Positions 1 through 12,249 of a stretch of 64,000 nt of DNA are shown here, piece after piece. Where the stretch lies: assembly GCA_006176705.1 (NCBI GenBank), contig QRFJ01000023.1, positions 270,501 through 334,500 of the forward strand, read 5' to 3'. Position 1 is the stretch's first letter, and every line of letters begins with the position of its first letter. A program made the position numbers and the translations under genes. Source of the DNA: Cocos nucifera (Eukaryota > Streptophyta > Magnoliopsida > Arecales > Arecaceae). The notes under the pieces are model-generated. The model had not been told where the DNA came from and made no database searches. It was given only the letters and a program-made list of their open reading frames with translations.

Positions 1-499
1 ATGAGTGATGGTTGAATGCAACCAAACAAGTGGATGACTCAGATGTAACTAGAACTTAGGGAGCAACAACCTTTACACAGCTGCATGCTTTTTAAGAGAC
101 GACCACATTTCAAACATCTACAGACAGCATAAAAATATATCTCTATAATAAACATTATAAAATCAAATTTTAAAGCTATAGTTACCTAAGCTTTAGAGAT
201 GTATGGTAGCATGTTGTAGTTATTTAAGACAAAATACAATTAATTAGAGAACTTAAAAAACAATAAACCGTTTCTTTTTTTGTAGAGGTTGACCTGGTAA
301 TCATTAGCCACCATACTCCAAAGCTGCTAATTTATTATAGACTTTCCAAATACAAAGTTCTAACCTTGCAAGAGACATGTTCAGGTTTCAGAGACTGGTT
401 TTATCATGCAGAGGAACTTGTTATTTCTAATGAAGGAGGGAGCTTTTAACAAAACTAGAAGAACATTAAGGAAACTTTAAGCAGTTCTAAAGAACTTAC

Positions 500-690
500 T
501 TTTTGGCAAGCCAACGTTTCAAGTGGTGGCTTGTCGGGCCAGTGCTGGCATCCAGCAGGGCTCCAGCACCATACCTGTTAATCTCAGCCATGATAAGGCA
601 CAGTTGGCATGGCGCGCCATCTGCTGTGCTGGCAGATGACCGGTATAGGGGCACTGGATTTTCAAAATAACCATGGGCCTCTTTACTTCA
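500..690 (-). other. Exon-like open block, unidentified
   Basis: This block is richer in GC than its surroundings. On the minus strand it reads openly for about 60 codons, including CQLCLIMAEINRYG and TSHHLKRWLAKK, and ends at TAA, which is also part of a perfect GTAAGT donor. A second frame is open over much of the same stretch. The sequence does not match the missing part of ALG11, and I recognise no family. It may be an exon of another gene, an alternative ALG11 exon, or a transposon fragment in the ALG11 intron. Confidence 0.3.
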
Positions 691-1131
691 GAGGAAGAGG
701 TTTGTCAGGAAGTCACTGGTCGGACTCTAGTCTACAAGACTTAAAACTATCACAACTCTGTCGACTGTTTCATTACCAGGAACATATAATATAATTTTGC
801 TATCATCAAATGGAGCCCTAGCAAGGGTTATAAGTGCTGTTGGCATTTGAAGTTAAGACTTGCTACGAAAGACAATGGCAAACTCAAGCCTCCCAACTAT
901 ATCTCTTTTATATTATGAATATAATGCGTAGAATAATAAAGATGCAGTATACAATGGTAATTTAAATTAGAAACTTTTTCAGGAGTCACGTTTACCATCA
1001 CCATGCTTGAAAGCTCTAATAGACAGAAGACAAGTGGGGGAAGAAAGCTATAACTGGCGCTTTATTTGTCAAGGGAAAAGTTACTAAACAACAGATCAAG
1101 AAGCATATAAAAAATATGCGAACACACATAC

Positions 1132-4100
1132 CTGAAGAACTGAAGTATCACATGGAGGATATACTCTCCTAATACGTTCAGGAATCTTCCACAGCTTTTC
1201 AATATGAGATCTTGTCCATGATGAATTCACCATTGCAAGATGTGCACAGGATCCAACCAACCCATACAACCAACTAAAGAATGTATAGTAGAGGACTTTA
1301 CATCGGGATAGCCAAATGCTGCCTCAAAACAAAAAGACATATCAGTTGACTTTATCTGCATGTCAACCAAGCAAAGATGAGCATGCATGTAAATACACTC
1401 CAGATAAAATCAAATATATAAAGCATCAAAGCTACTAAGCCAAATTTATTCTTAAAATTATGACACTGAACACAAAAATTTTGGAATTTTACAGATAATA
1501 AGGATTATAATCAAGGTTTTGCCATACCACTCGGTACAAGATGTACCATATCATACCGGTATGGCACCGTACCATACTGATATAGCCTTAACGTACCGAA
1601 TTGCATATCAATACTATAATAGGATGGTACCAGTATGGGTCCGATATTGAGATGGCGAACCTTGATTATAATTAATATTTATCTTTTTTTTCAGGTTTTG
1701 AAAAAATGAAAGTTGTATGTGCCAGCCCTCATTATATCAATCAATGGGGGCAAATTCACTGAACATAAGTGCAAATTCAATAAACAATCATAATAAAAAA
1801 ATAATGCATAAAACGGCAGGATGCCCCAAAGCCCTTATTGCCTCCCTTTGAGAAGCCATTTAGTATCCATAACAATGCTAAAAAAGCAATCTTTCAGCTC
1901 TTTATGATCTGGCTAAAGTTGCAATTTTACTGCAACTCATCTTACACATCAGAAAGAGCAGGTAAAGCTGTTTCAATATTAATTTTTAAGTATGTCACTG
2001 TTGATAAACACAATGAAATTTGGATCTAAGCAGTGGGACCAAATTTGAAAGAAACAACTTAACACTCACTGAATCTTCACAGACAAGAATACATGCACAG
2101 ACACACACTGACCATTGTGGCTGTCCAATTGAAGGTCATGTGCCAACTTTGACCTTTCTAAAAGACTATCAACTTCTCTGATGAATCATTTCTTTGACAA
2201 CTGATGTGATCAAATATTTGCACAGTGTAACCTTATTAAATGGGTGGAATATGAAGGGTAGCATGCTTTGCATGTCAAGCCCAATGACAATCCAACAGAG
2301 CAGATCCTGGTACAAGATACATACCAAGGCTTCGACATAGGGAAAAAAAAAAGAAAGGGAGGGAAAAGAGTTGGAAACAACAACAATAGACAACATCTCA
2401 AGTAGAACTAACAAAAGCTGGCAAATAAATCCTCCAAAATTTTGGTTCATCATAGATGCATTCTTAGCCTACAGACTCCTTAAAAGAATTTGTGGGGAAA
2501 TAGGAAGAGGAGGTTTTTCTACAACCTAATAAAGACAGGAATAAACCCATCGCAACATCGTGATAAACCAAAAAACTTCTTTTCATAAATCATTTGAAAA
2601 AGTTGCCTGAGACATAATGTGAAATTCAATAATATGACAAGATAAAACAATTCCCACTTGGATTTGCAAAACATTCACTATAATTTTCTTACTTTTGTGC
2701 AGGGATTTCTACACAATATTAATGCAAGTAACATGGGCTGGAGTTATGGAAAAAGGAGATGAAGCAGCTTGAAATAAGAGGAAAGGTAGTCCTAAATACA
2801 AATGCATGGCAAACGAGGATTAGTAAAGCCCACCACAAATAGTTGGGGCAAGGCTGGATAGTTATGGTTATGGTCATAAATTTGAGCAGTTACAAGTCTT
2901 TGATTGATAATGGAAAAATTTACAAATAAAAGAACAGGAAAAAAATTTTGATCAAGGAACTACCAAGATGGAATTCAATTACAAAACCCAAGTAGATTCA
3001 AGAGGACTCATAATGAAATCCCTATTCCCCTTCAACCTCAACATGGCAAAAGATAACACCGTACAAGCACAAGCAAAAGAAAATAGAACCATCCAACAAA
3101 AATCACTAAACTGAAATGCAGTGATTTTTCTCCCAAAAATTAACATGTCAGTCCTTGAATCAACAATCAAATTTCTAAAGATCTAAAAAAATATTGACAA
3201 CCCTTTTGTTCTTCCGTTCAGTGGAAATCCCATTCTAGCTTTTCAGAAAGTTAACAAGGTTCTCTGCCCCTTCCAAGATATGTCAAATCATTCTCTCTCA
3301 TCAAGTCATGTCATAAGACACTAAAATCTTGGATGTACTTTCATCTTTTACAGCACAGAAAATACATTTCCTATCATCTCTTAATCCATGTCCTAGCAAC
3401 TAAATCATGCATTTAGTTTAGAAGATTCTGTTGTCAAACTTGTCCAAGCTTTCCTCTGCTTATAAGTCATTCCACTAGATCTGGGTGTTGGTACAGTACA
3501 CTATTATGCTGTACCAGCATGGTACGGTCTGATACAGCAAACCTTGCTCATAATCTTATTCCCACAACTAGTATTCTTATGACTTAATAGGAATGGCATG
3601 TAATGTCTTCAAATTCAAAGGGCATCTTTGTCATATACATTACTAATAAACTTGCTGATGAACTGTTAAGATGTTCTAGTTCTTAGAAGCAAATTCCAAC
3701 AGTCAATAACTTCCAAAATCATAAGAACTAGTTTCAATGTCTGTCAATATAGTTTGCATTTGTAAAGGCATACCTTTTTGCAATCAGAGCATCATTATTG
3801 TACATCGAACTACGTTGGCGAACACGAGAAACCATGTCTGAGCTTATAGTTGGATAGTGAGTATAGCAAATAACTTTGCATCCAAACACCCGAGCAAGTG
3901 GGTATGTAAAAGCATAACCACTCGTGTCAAAATAATACTGTGGTGTAAATTTGCAAAGAGCCTCCGATGAAAGATACACCGAACCAAGACTCTGGCCAAT
4001 CATAGTGAAGTGGGGATAGGTCCGCTCATCAATCCACTTCCTTCTAGATAAGTGAATAACCTACAGATAGTAGGCATAACAAGCGTTCAGTTGATTGAAA

Positions 4101-4936
4101 CAAATCAAAAGCTGCAAGTGAGATGTCCATTTATCAAGTTCCAATCTTGAATTTTCCCTTGAGAGTTTTAAATAGCAATATAATGGTAATATGAATAGAA
4201 ATTCTTTTCTCTTGCTTGCATGGAAAAATTGCAAGACCGATCACGATGTTCATCAAGTAGAATGTAGGTAATCCAAATTAACTGACATAGATGCAGTCAA
4301 TCAGTTTGATCAAAAGACAACTCCATACCTATCTGGTGGTAAGGCTGGCTCCAAAGGAGCGTAATCAAACTAAAGAAAGTAACTTGTTCTTCCCAAGTGG
4401 GCCAAATCAAAGGCCCCTAAAATCTTTAATCTATAAGGAATGAAATATTAGCCACAACCTTCGAAATACCACACCTGAATCTACAACTTTTTAATGTAAA
4501 ACAAATTGCATAAACTTGGAACTCGGCTATACAATATCAAAGAAATCATAGATACCATCAATTAAGTCATTAGAAATCCAATGAAAAGTGAAAAGATTCG
4601 ATTTTTAAGCCAAAGAGGCAATCTTGGGAGGAGTACCTGAGGTGGGCGAAGGAGCTTGACACCGAAGCGATCAAGGGCCCGGGCGGCGAGGCTCTGCGGC
4701 GAGGCGTCGTCGCCGGTGTAGACGGCGCAGTCGAGATCGGGATTATCCTCCTGGACGGCACGCACGGCGCACCACAGCACCCGCTCGCCGCCGCCGCCGT
4801 CGTTGGTGTAGGGATGGAAGAACCCCGCGGCTCTCCGCCGCCGCCGCCGCCTCGAGATCACCGCCGCGGAGAGGGAGGCGAGCGTTAGGGCCAGAAGCGT
4901 GGACACCAAGGTCACCGACAAGGCCCAGATCGCCAT
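1132..4936 (-). CDS. ALG11: ALG11 alpha-1,2-mannosyltransferase, 5' part (3 exons; 3' end outside window)
   Basis: ALG11 (LEW3 in Arabidopsis) adds the fourth and fifth mannose to the dolichol-linked N-glycan precursor on the cytosolic face of the ER, using GDP-mannose. Exons by splice sites and homology: 4637-4936, 3774-4060, 1132-1318; they join in frame (phases 0 and 2) to give 258 residues. Exon 1 holds an N-terminal membrane anchor, an arginine run and the family block FFHPYTNDGGGGERVLWCA. Exon 2 has RKWIDERTYPHFTMIGQS and YYFDTSGYAFTYPLARVFGC. Exon 3 has YGLVGSCAHLAMVNSSWT and ends VYPPCDTSVLQ at a GTATGT donor. The C-terminal glycosyltransferase domain (about 200 residues) is not found at 1-1131, so it lies past the edge. 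I chose MAIWALS as start; an in-frame ATG at 4987 would add 17 residues. Exon 1 is very GC-rich (GCC repeats coding Gly and Arg), typical of monocot first exons. Confidence 0.93.
1512..1664. mobile_element. MITE, 153 bp, in ALG11 intron 2
   Basis: The element begins CAAGGTTTTGCCAT and ends ATGGCGAACCTTG, so its ends are inverted repeats. It is flanked on both sides by the same 8 bases, ATTATAAT (1504-1511 and 1665-1672), a clean target-site duplication. The inside is rich in GGTAC and CCGTAC palindromes. An 8-base duplication suggests a hAT-type transposase acting in trans. There is no coding capacity. Confidence 0.75.
3490..3546. repeat. Partial relative of the CAAGGTT MITE
   Basis: This short stretch has the same GGTAC-rich palindromic style (TGGTACAGTACACTATTATG, ATGGTACGGTCTGATAC) and ends in CAAACCTTG, like the MITE at 1512-1664 in the same intron. 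Only one end is recognisable, so I take it as a truncated copy. Confidence 0.35.
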
Positions 4937-5159
4937 CTCCTCACCTCTTCTCTTCTCTCGTCTCGACGGCGACGCAGCTAAGGGCAACGAGTTTTGGCCT
5001 TCGCGTGATGCTGGGCGGCGCCCAAAAGTCGTACAAAGCGGTAGCTGCCCCGTTTATCAAGGTTAGTTGACACAATGCGCGAACAGCCACGGCATATCAC
5101 ACGACCCCGAGGAATGTTTTAAGTGAAGACCCGCGCGCGTTGGGGGGGCGAATAATTAC

Positions 5160-5965
5160 AATCTGTAATTATTAAAATTTTTAATAATATTTTTTTTATT
5201 TTTTAAATATTTTATTTTATTTTATTTATTATATATATTATATTTTTATTATTTTACAAAATAATATTTTATTATTTTTTTTTGGATGTATGATGTATTG
5301 GGAGAATTTTGATTTGCTAAATTAGCAACACCATAATATTCTTCCATAAAATATTATTTTATATATATATATAATATTTTTTTATTATTTTATAAAATAA
5401 TATTTTTTTTAATACATGATGCAGGAGAATTTTTACTAGTTGGCAACACCATAATACTTCTCCACCAAATATTATTTTATATATATATTTATTTTATAAA
5501 ATAATATTTTATTATTTTTTCGACACGTGATGCATTGAAAAGATTTTGACAATCGACAACATTATAATACTCTTTCATAAAATATTATATATATATATAT
5601 TATATATTTTTATAAAATAATATTTTATTATTTTTTTATACATGATGTGTTGAAAAATTTTGACTTACAATGCTATAATACTCCTCCATAGAATATATAA
5701 AATAATATTTTATTATTTTTTCAATGCATGATGCATTGAAAAAATTTTGACTTATTATAATATTATTTTATATATAATATATATTAATTTTTTATTGACT
5801 TACTGAATCGATAACACCACAATACTTTTTTATAAAATATTATTACATATATTATTAAATAATATTTTATTATTTTTTTAATATATAAAATATTTAAAAA
5901 ATTTACTAAATTAACAACATCATAATACTCCTCTATAAAATATAATTATATATATATAATACATA
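5160..5965. repeat. AT-rich diverged tandem array upstream of ALG11
   Basis: About 800 bases are almost pure A/T apart from a recurring phrase close to ATAATACTCCTCCATAAAA, preceded by TGATGCATTGAAAAAATTTT. The phrase recurs near 5332, 5451, 5564, 5674, 5818 and 5922, a spacing of about 104 to 144 bases. This is a degenerate minisatellite of about six units with (TA)n between them. The ALG11 start codon is only about 220 bases away, so the array borders its promoter. Confidence 0.7.
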
Positions 5966-8900
5966 GGCTCGGCATAATGCCGGCATTGGGGTCACCGTAG
6001 CATTGCCCATCCGACCCAGACACAAACCATGTTTATCCGACCAGGATTTAGTCCAAGAGCCGGCAGCCGGCAGCCGGCAAGGGACCGGCAGCAGCAATGG
6101 AAAACGTCCGAGTCCGAGCCGCTTGGACGAGAGGACGGAGACGGCAAAACGACAATAAGTTTATTTTTTCAGAATTTAAAAGTGAGGTTTACGAGAGTTT
6201 TTTTTTAAAAAATTATTATTAAAGCTGCATGGAATTCCGGGTACCATTCGAATCGAAGTTAGATGACCTACAAACCCTTCACACTGTACGATCCTTTGAA
6301 CAATTTTTCAAAGAAAAAAAGCTAAAAATCATCTACCAAATCATTACTCAACCAAGCTTATATGGTTATAAAAATCCCTGACTGGTTGAACGTCACCCAA
6401 GGCCCGGTGGACTTGCATACAGTCAATAACGACCATTGATTCCTATGAGTCTAATACGCATCACAATACATTGTTACAAGAATCAATGGTCATGATTGAC
6501 TACATACATTGCAACGCTGGTGCATGACAATGATTTTTGAAGCAGCCACCATCCACCCTTCCCTGTACAGCACAGGTCATCAATTGTCATCCTGTAAATC
6601 TGGCAGTGATCATTTGCAAAATGTTAATCTTCCCAATTTAAAACTTGGAAACCAATATAAGATCATGGAATCATACCACTGGCATCCGAGAAGGAAAATA
6701 TAAACAGCTACTGTTTTCACATCAGTAGCAGCATATGTAGCTACCATCATTGCTTACGATAAATGCACGTCCACAGGGGTGTCCTACGGTTTTTCTCTCT
6801 CAAACAGCAGGGGAGAATTACCAAGACGTTTTTTCAGCGAGGATAAAAAATTCAAACCATGGTAACAGACTCCAGCTTCCAAGCACTTTGTATCATAGAA
6901 GCAGAAATTTCAACACCAAAGCCACAATAGATGCACCAAATACCATCAGTCTGCCTCAAAAGAAAATGCTTTCGGGCACTGAATAAACCAACGAAAAAAA
7001 AAAAAGAAGTTTAAATTTCACTCTCACCCTGATTTTAGTTCTGGTTGAAGTCACTGAATTGACCAGGTTCCAAACTCTTTAAATTAACGCAGTTGCAGCA
7101 AGCTCCAATACAAGCTTTAAAACATAACCATCAGTCACATTAGCAATGCATCCAAATCACCATCTAGCATCCAGAACCCTGCAAAGTTCACTTGGTTTGC
7201 TTAAAACACAACCCAAAAACACAAGAAGCCATTAGGCGCATTAAGGACACATCACAACTCCCCCCACAAGCGTTCAGCATACTGCAAGATCCGATATTAA
7301 TTATCATCTAACAACCCCCTTACCGTACGTAGAAGATTTTCTTTCAGAGCTACGGGTACCTACAAGGCTATATGCATAACAAAATTCTTAACTGTGACTT
7401 TTTTGCATCCACGCAATCTAATCTGGCACAAACTGAAGGCCACCTGTATCAAATCATATACCTTTGCAAGTCAATTCTAGAATTCACTTTCATCATTCAC
7501 AACCTAAAATAGGAACAGATTATTCTTGAATAAGAGAGGAAGAGGTAAAAATCCAGGCAACTTGGATGAAAAGGCCAGTATCCTATTGTTCACTGAAGCA
7601 ATCAAATCACGCAGATAGAAGAATAACAAGTCATGCTGGTTTGATTACTATTCCATGGATCCTCGATCAACAGCAACCATATATATGAAAGCACGAGCAC
7701 CAAAAACATGCAAACACAGCCCAGATGGTACTTGCCGTAATTAGGCAGTACGGTGCCACTTTAAGCAGCAGCTTCAGCCTGTTGGAAAATGCAACATGTA
7801 CATGCCATCAACAATCTCAGATAAAATATAGCATGATCCATGACCTTTCTTGTGATGAGTTTTCATTTGATAAACATATAGATCTTATACATTTGCAAGA
7901 CTTGTGTACAGGAGTTCTGCATGGAATGATGGACTGGGTAAGAAAACAAGCCTTAAGACTAAGGAGGCATTACAAGAACGGGATGGAGAGAAAATCGAGT
8001 GCAGATGAAGCATTTAACCTCCTGAACAAAACTATTATTCAAGTCTTAATTTATGCGATAGGCTAAGCTATTTGTAGCAAGAATATACGAGTATGGTATG
8101 GTGCTTGAGACGGACCAGTAGAGATCTATGACATTCATAACAAATTGCCTCCCTCCAGCATCAAAGAAATCTGACACAATGATGACCATGCAAGCAGGCA
8201 TATGAGTGTCATATGAAAATATGAATTCAAGGATGCACAACTTGACAATCCTGCACAGTAGTCATAATAGCTCCCTACCTCATCTAATAATAATCACCTA
8301 ATTACTAATCTAGGACCGCCTGAGTTTGCATAAGACTCTTACTTCCTGGATTCTAGAACTTTTGGCTCCGCATAAAACCATATTGCATTAAATTATATTT
8401 GTTTGTGTGGGATTGTTCTCCAACAAGGAGGTCAATAATGCTTAATGACATGTCCATTTAAAATGAGATGGCACGATACTTTTGTGCTGGCAGAAATATT
8501 TCATCCAAGAAGGAAGAGACAAAAGTCTTTTATAGATTGTTAGCTCTCCATCTAACATTCTCTCATAAGCCTACAACAGCATTAGCCTGGAAGCTAGCAT
8601 GTGCAGGTTCAGAAAATGAAAGAATGGTGCAGCTCCAAACAGATGAAAAAACTACACTGTAATTGTTTCAATGGTAGATGAAATAATCTGCTAATTGGGT
8701 ATCTTACCTGAGATGATGATTGCTAGGTAACAATTTAAAGAAAAGTGTAAACAGCCACAAGCCGCTTCTATGGTGACAAAATTGTCATGTCAGATGGTTA
8801 GTATCCTACAGTGACCCCATCCATTCCGCCTTGAATAAGAAAGTAGAAGATAAAGAAAAGAAGAACAAATTCAATTTGTCAAGGGGAAAATTAGGAAGTA

Positions 8901-9465
8901 TTGACCACAAATTCAGCTTCAACCACTTCAACATTTGACTAATACAATGTACAATCTATTTACTCACTCATCCAACAAGAACAATAAGTCACAACTAGGG
9001 TTCATCCCAAACTTTCAAACTTCATTGTTCATGCTCCAGTTTTTAGAAAGTAATCTAGAAACACCAGCATAAACCAAAACTAAAATAAAAACCATTTCAT
9101 TTCAATAGGAGACTAACAATAATGCAAGTTTTTAATCCACACTGCAGTTGATTCAGTAATACTTATGGTTTTTTTATCTATACGAAAGCAGCTAAAAAAA
9201 ATGGTTATGTTGCAAATTATTCTGCTCTTGTTCCATCAGTTTTTCCTTTGAGTAGAACTTAGTGAAATTAGCTATGCAAAAAGTGTCAGGATTGCATTTC
9301 TGGTAAGACGAGCACAAGATTAAGAGAAGAAAAAAAAAAGCAGAATATGTACAACTTATCAGAATGATGAAACCGCCAAACCTGACTAAAGATTGCCAAG
9401 AAAACTTCTTTTGGAGTTTACTCATATTCATGATATAAACTACACCACACAACACACTTGAGGAT
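5966..9465. other. Intergenic stretch, no recognisable gene
   Basis: At 6065-6098 there is a short CCGGCAG repeat, and at 6414-6513 an imperfect hairpin (listed separately). All open frames are short, lack homology I can recognise, and are not joined by convincing splice sites. I see nothing else to annotate. Confidence 0.5.
6414..6513. repeat. Imperfect inverted repeat (about 100 bases)
   Basis: The left arm 6414-6442 ends GACCATTGATTC. The right arm 6480-6513 begins GAATCAATGGTC, a perfect 12-base match in reverse complement. The outer part of the arms also pairs, but with several mismatches (hand count about 23 of 28 overall). The loop is about 37 bases. It could be a decayed MITE or a small-RNA foldback. 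Confidence 0.4.
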
Positions 9466-11057
9466 TGATAGGCATCATAAATTCACCAATAAAAATATTA
9501 ATTTATTAATTAATTAATATTATTTTTTAAAAATTAATGATTAATTTATATATAATTTTTGAGAAATTCATATTTTTATTAATTTAAAAATTAATTATAA
9601 AATAATAAAAATTTAAAAATAAATTATATAATCAATGGAAATAGCTCATTTTTCTAATCGTAACGAAACAAGTTTGAGCAAAACGGAGCTAAAACGGAAA
9701 AAATATGAATTTCTAAAGAAATAAAATAAATAAAATTTAAATAAAAAAAAGAAAATGGCTCAGCCGGCTCTGCAAGCCAAGCCAAGCCAAGCCGTCAAAG
9801 CCGACTCCGCTGTAGAAGCCATCAACTGGTCCACGATCCAGACGTGGACCGCCAGCTCAGCAAAATTCAATGAATCACAGCGAGACACGTGGCAAACCTA
9901 GACCCTTAAAGGGTCCACAGAAATTTATCGCGGCTCACAAAGCAATCTGATCTTTTCACTTAGCAACAGAGGTGCTGATTGGCTGCGGTGTGCGGTGCAG
10001 CCGGTCCACACGGTCCATGGGAACAGTAATTGCACGATTAGACGGCTGCGGTTGATTGCGGTCAAGATCAAACGGCTGTGGTTATTTCCGAATTTGATTC
10101 AGCCTCAAACTTCAGGCAGATCGTCATCCAACGGCAGCGCTCGATCTAGGGGATGATCCGATGATCCAGAACACTCCCGATGGTGATCAGAACTCCCGAA
10201 GCATTATTTGCGGCCAGATTTTCTCCATCAACGTGCGATCGGATGGCCAGAATTTAATCCGACCTGATCTGGGCCGATACGCATCCGATTTTGATGATTT
10301 TTGGACAGTTGAATTCCTATTGAATGGCTAGATTTCACCAAACTTACCAGATTCATATCAGAGCTATTTTAATCCAAATTTCACTCGGATTTCTTCCTAT
10401 TTTCACAATTAAAACAACCCTTAGTCCCACATTGCCTTCAAAAAAAAATATCTAGCCTCCCTAGCTCTATAAAAAGGACCCAGGCCTTTAGAAATCAACA
10501 TCTCCGGTCAAGGTAAAGCTTTGGTATAGGGTGAAGCCAGGCTATGGGTTAATGGCTGCTTCAAAGTAATTGGTGCCGAGAAAAAGAGCTGGACTTCTAC
10601 ACCATCTTTCCACCAATGCCGATCCAAGATCAGAGATCACTCTGTTTTATTTTTTTTTTATTTTATGTATTTAAATTATGAACTTTTTCATGCAATATTT
10701 ATTTTTATGCTCTTTAATTTCATACCTTTTATTTTTATTGCAATTTAATTTCTGCACTTTAAATTATTACTTTTTATTTTATTGCAAGTAGATGCTAAGA
10801 TCTAACTAGTAGATCTTAGTATCAAGTTTAAATTCCTGCACCTTTTAATTTTCGCTTTTTATTTTTCGACTTCACTTTTGATCCCAAAACTCTTCTCTTT
10901 TTTTTCTTTTGTAAAATCAAAGATTTCAAATCTAAAAACACTACCTTCCCTGTGAATTCGACCCGACTCACTGCTATCTACGGATTTTTAATTATTTTAA
11001 GAAGTCGGATTAAACTGATAAACACGGTGTCTTAACGACAATATTGCATTCCTATCA
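9466..11057 (+). repeat. 5' LTR of the gag-only element
   Basis: The LTR is 1592 bases, TGATAGGCATC to TTCCTATCA. It holds a TATA box near 10468, a 5-base AAGCC repeat near 9775 with one unit more than the 3' LTR, and the motif AGTCCCACATTG at 10423. In the 325 bases compared by hand (from 10321) I count roughly 20 differences from the 3' LTR, mostly transitions, so the insertion is not recent. Confidence 0.9.
10467..10476 (+). promoter_or_regulatory. LTR TATA box
   Basis: CTATAAAAAG is followed by a GC-richer stretch in which transcription would start. The same box is kept in the 3' LTR at 16329-16338. Confidence 0.6.
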
Positions 11058-11063
11058 AATATT

Positions 11064-11085
11064 TGGCGTCGTTGCTGGGGATGGA
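11064..11085 (+). promoter_or_regulatory. Primer-binding site, tRNA-Asp type
   Basis: TGGCGTCGTTGCTGGGGAT follows the 5' LTR by six bases. It differs by two transitions from the 3' end complement of plant tRNA-Asp (TGGCGCCGTTGCCGGGGAT), the usual primer of Athila/Tat elements. Confidence 0.75.
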
Positions 11086-12249
11086 ATAGATGCTATTTTT
11101 TCTTTGATTTCTTTGATTTTTTTTGTAAATTAATTGTAAATATTTTTTTTTAAATATTGCTTACTAATTTTTATTTATTTATTTATTTTGTAGAAAAAAA
11201 GAGAAAAGAAAGAAAGCATCTAATTTTGGTGAGATCAATCCTAACCCTAGTCCTCTTTTCTTTTCATTTATTTATTTATTTTATTTTTAAATTAATTTAA
11301 AAAATATCCATTTAAACTTAATTAAAAGCCTCATGATAAGATTAGAAATCCTAACTGCTTAGAGCATGCATCATATTATTTTTATTTTTATTTTTTTTGT
11401 GATTGCTGGAGGCAAAATAAACCTTTCAGAATTTAATTAGTTGCATCATCTAGTTTAAGTTGCATAGAACCCTTTGATTGAAAATTTTGTGTGCATATTC
11501 ATCTTTAAATCAAATTAAGGACATAACCTAATTAATCAAGATAAGGTGGGTATTTAATCACCCTTCCTTCACAAACAATCAACCAGCATCCTGCATTGAC
11601 CTAAGCCTTTAATTTTAAAATTAATTAGACATCAGCCCTAGGAACTCGAGCTCAATAGGACAAGAAACCCTAAGAGTTGAACCAGGTTAAGGTTAGGCAA
11701 TTTGACTAGTGTCTAGGAAAGTGGTTCAGGGATGACTGGGCCCAAAGGAAGGTGATTTCTAATTAGTTCCGTTAGCTTACCTGGCCAAGCATAATTGATG
11801 TCTAAGGCAAGCAACGAGGGGACTCCCACCGACCTTACACTTATCTGGCTAGTTGATTGGCTGATCTTACACTTGGAGAGCTTGAAGGTGATTTGGAACA
11901 GTTAGGAGCTGTCTAGGTCTAGGCTGATCTTAGTTTAAAACTAATTTGTTTGAAACTTGTTTGAAAATAAAAATTTTTACTTTAGGTATTTTCAATCTCT
12001 ATTGCCCTAACATAAGGTTGCCCTGGCATAACGGAAAGTTATGTTACATGGTTGTCCTAGGATATGAAAAGGGGGAATTAACTTAGAACTTTAAAAAAAA
12101 AGAGTTTAAAAAAATATATAAAATAAAAAAAAAAAAGAAGATTGAGGATATTGAGAATATAACACCTATGTGGAGAGGATTTCAGGTCGACTAGTCAAAA
12201 CGGATTTAGTTCCTGTTTCAAATCCTACAACCTCAATGGATTTAGCAAA

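Noticed and set aside
609..794. Plus-strand open frame of 61 codons
   Set aside because: Opposite strand of the exon-like block at 500-690; no homology and no splice context.
4562..4630. Extension of ALG11 exon 1 beyond 4637
   Set aside because: The GTACTC donor at 4636 joins exon 1 in frame to the conserved VIHLSRRKW block; read-through loses homology.
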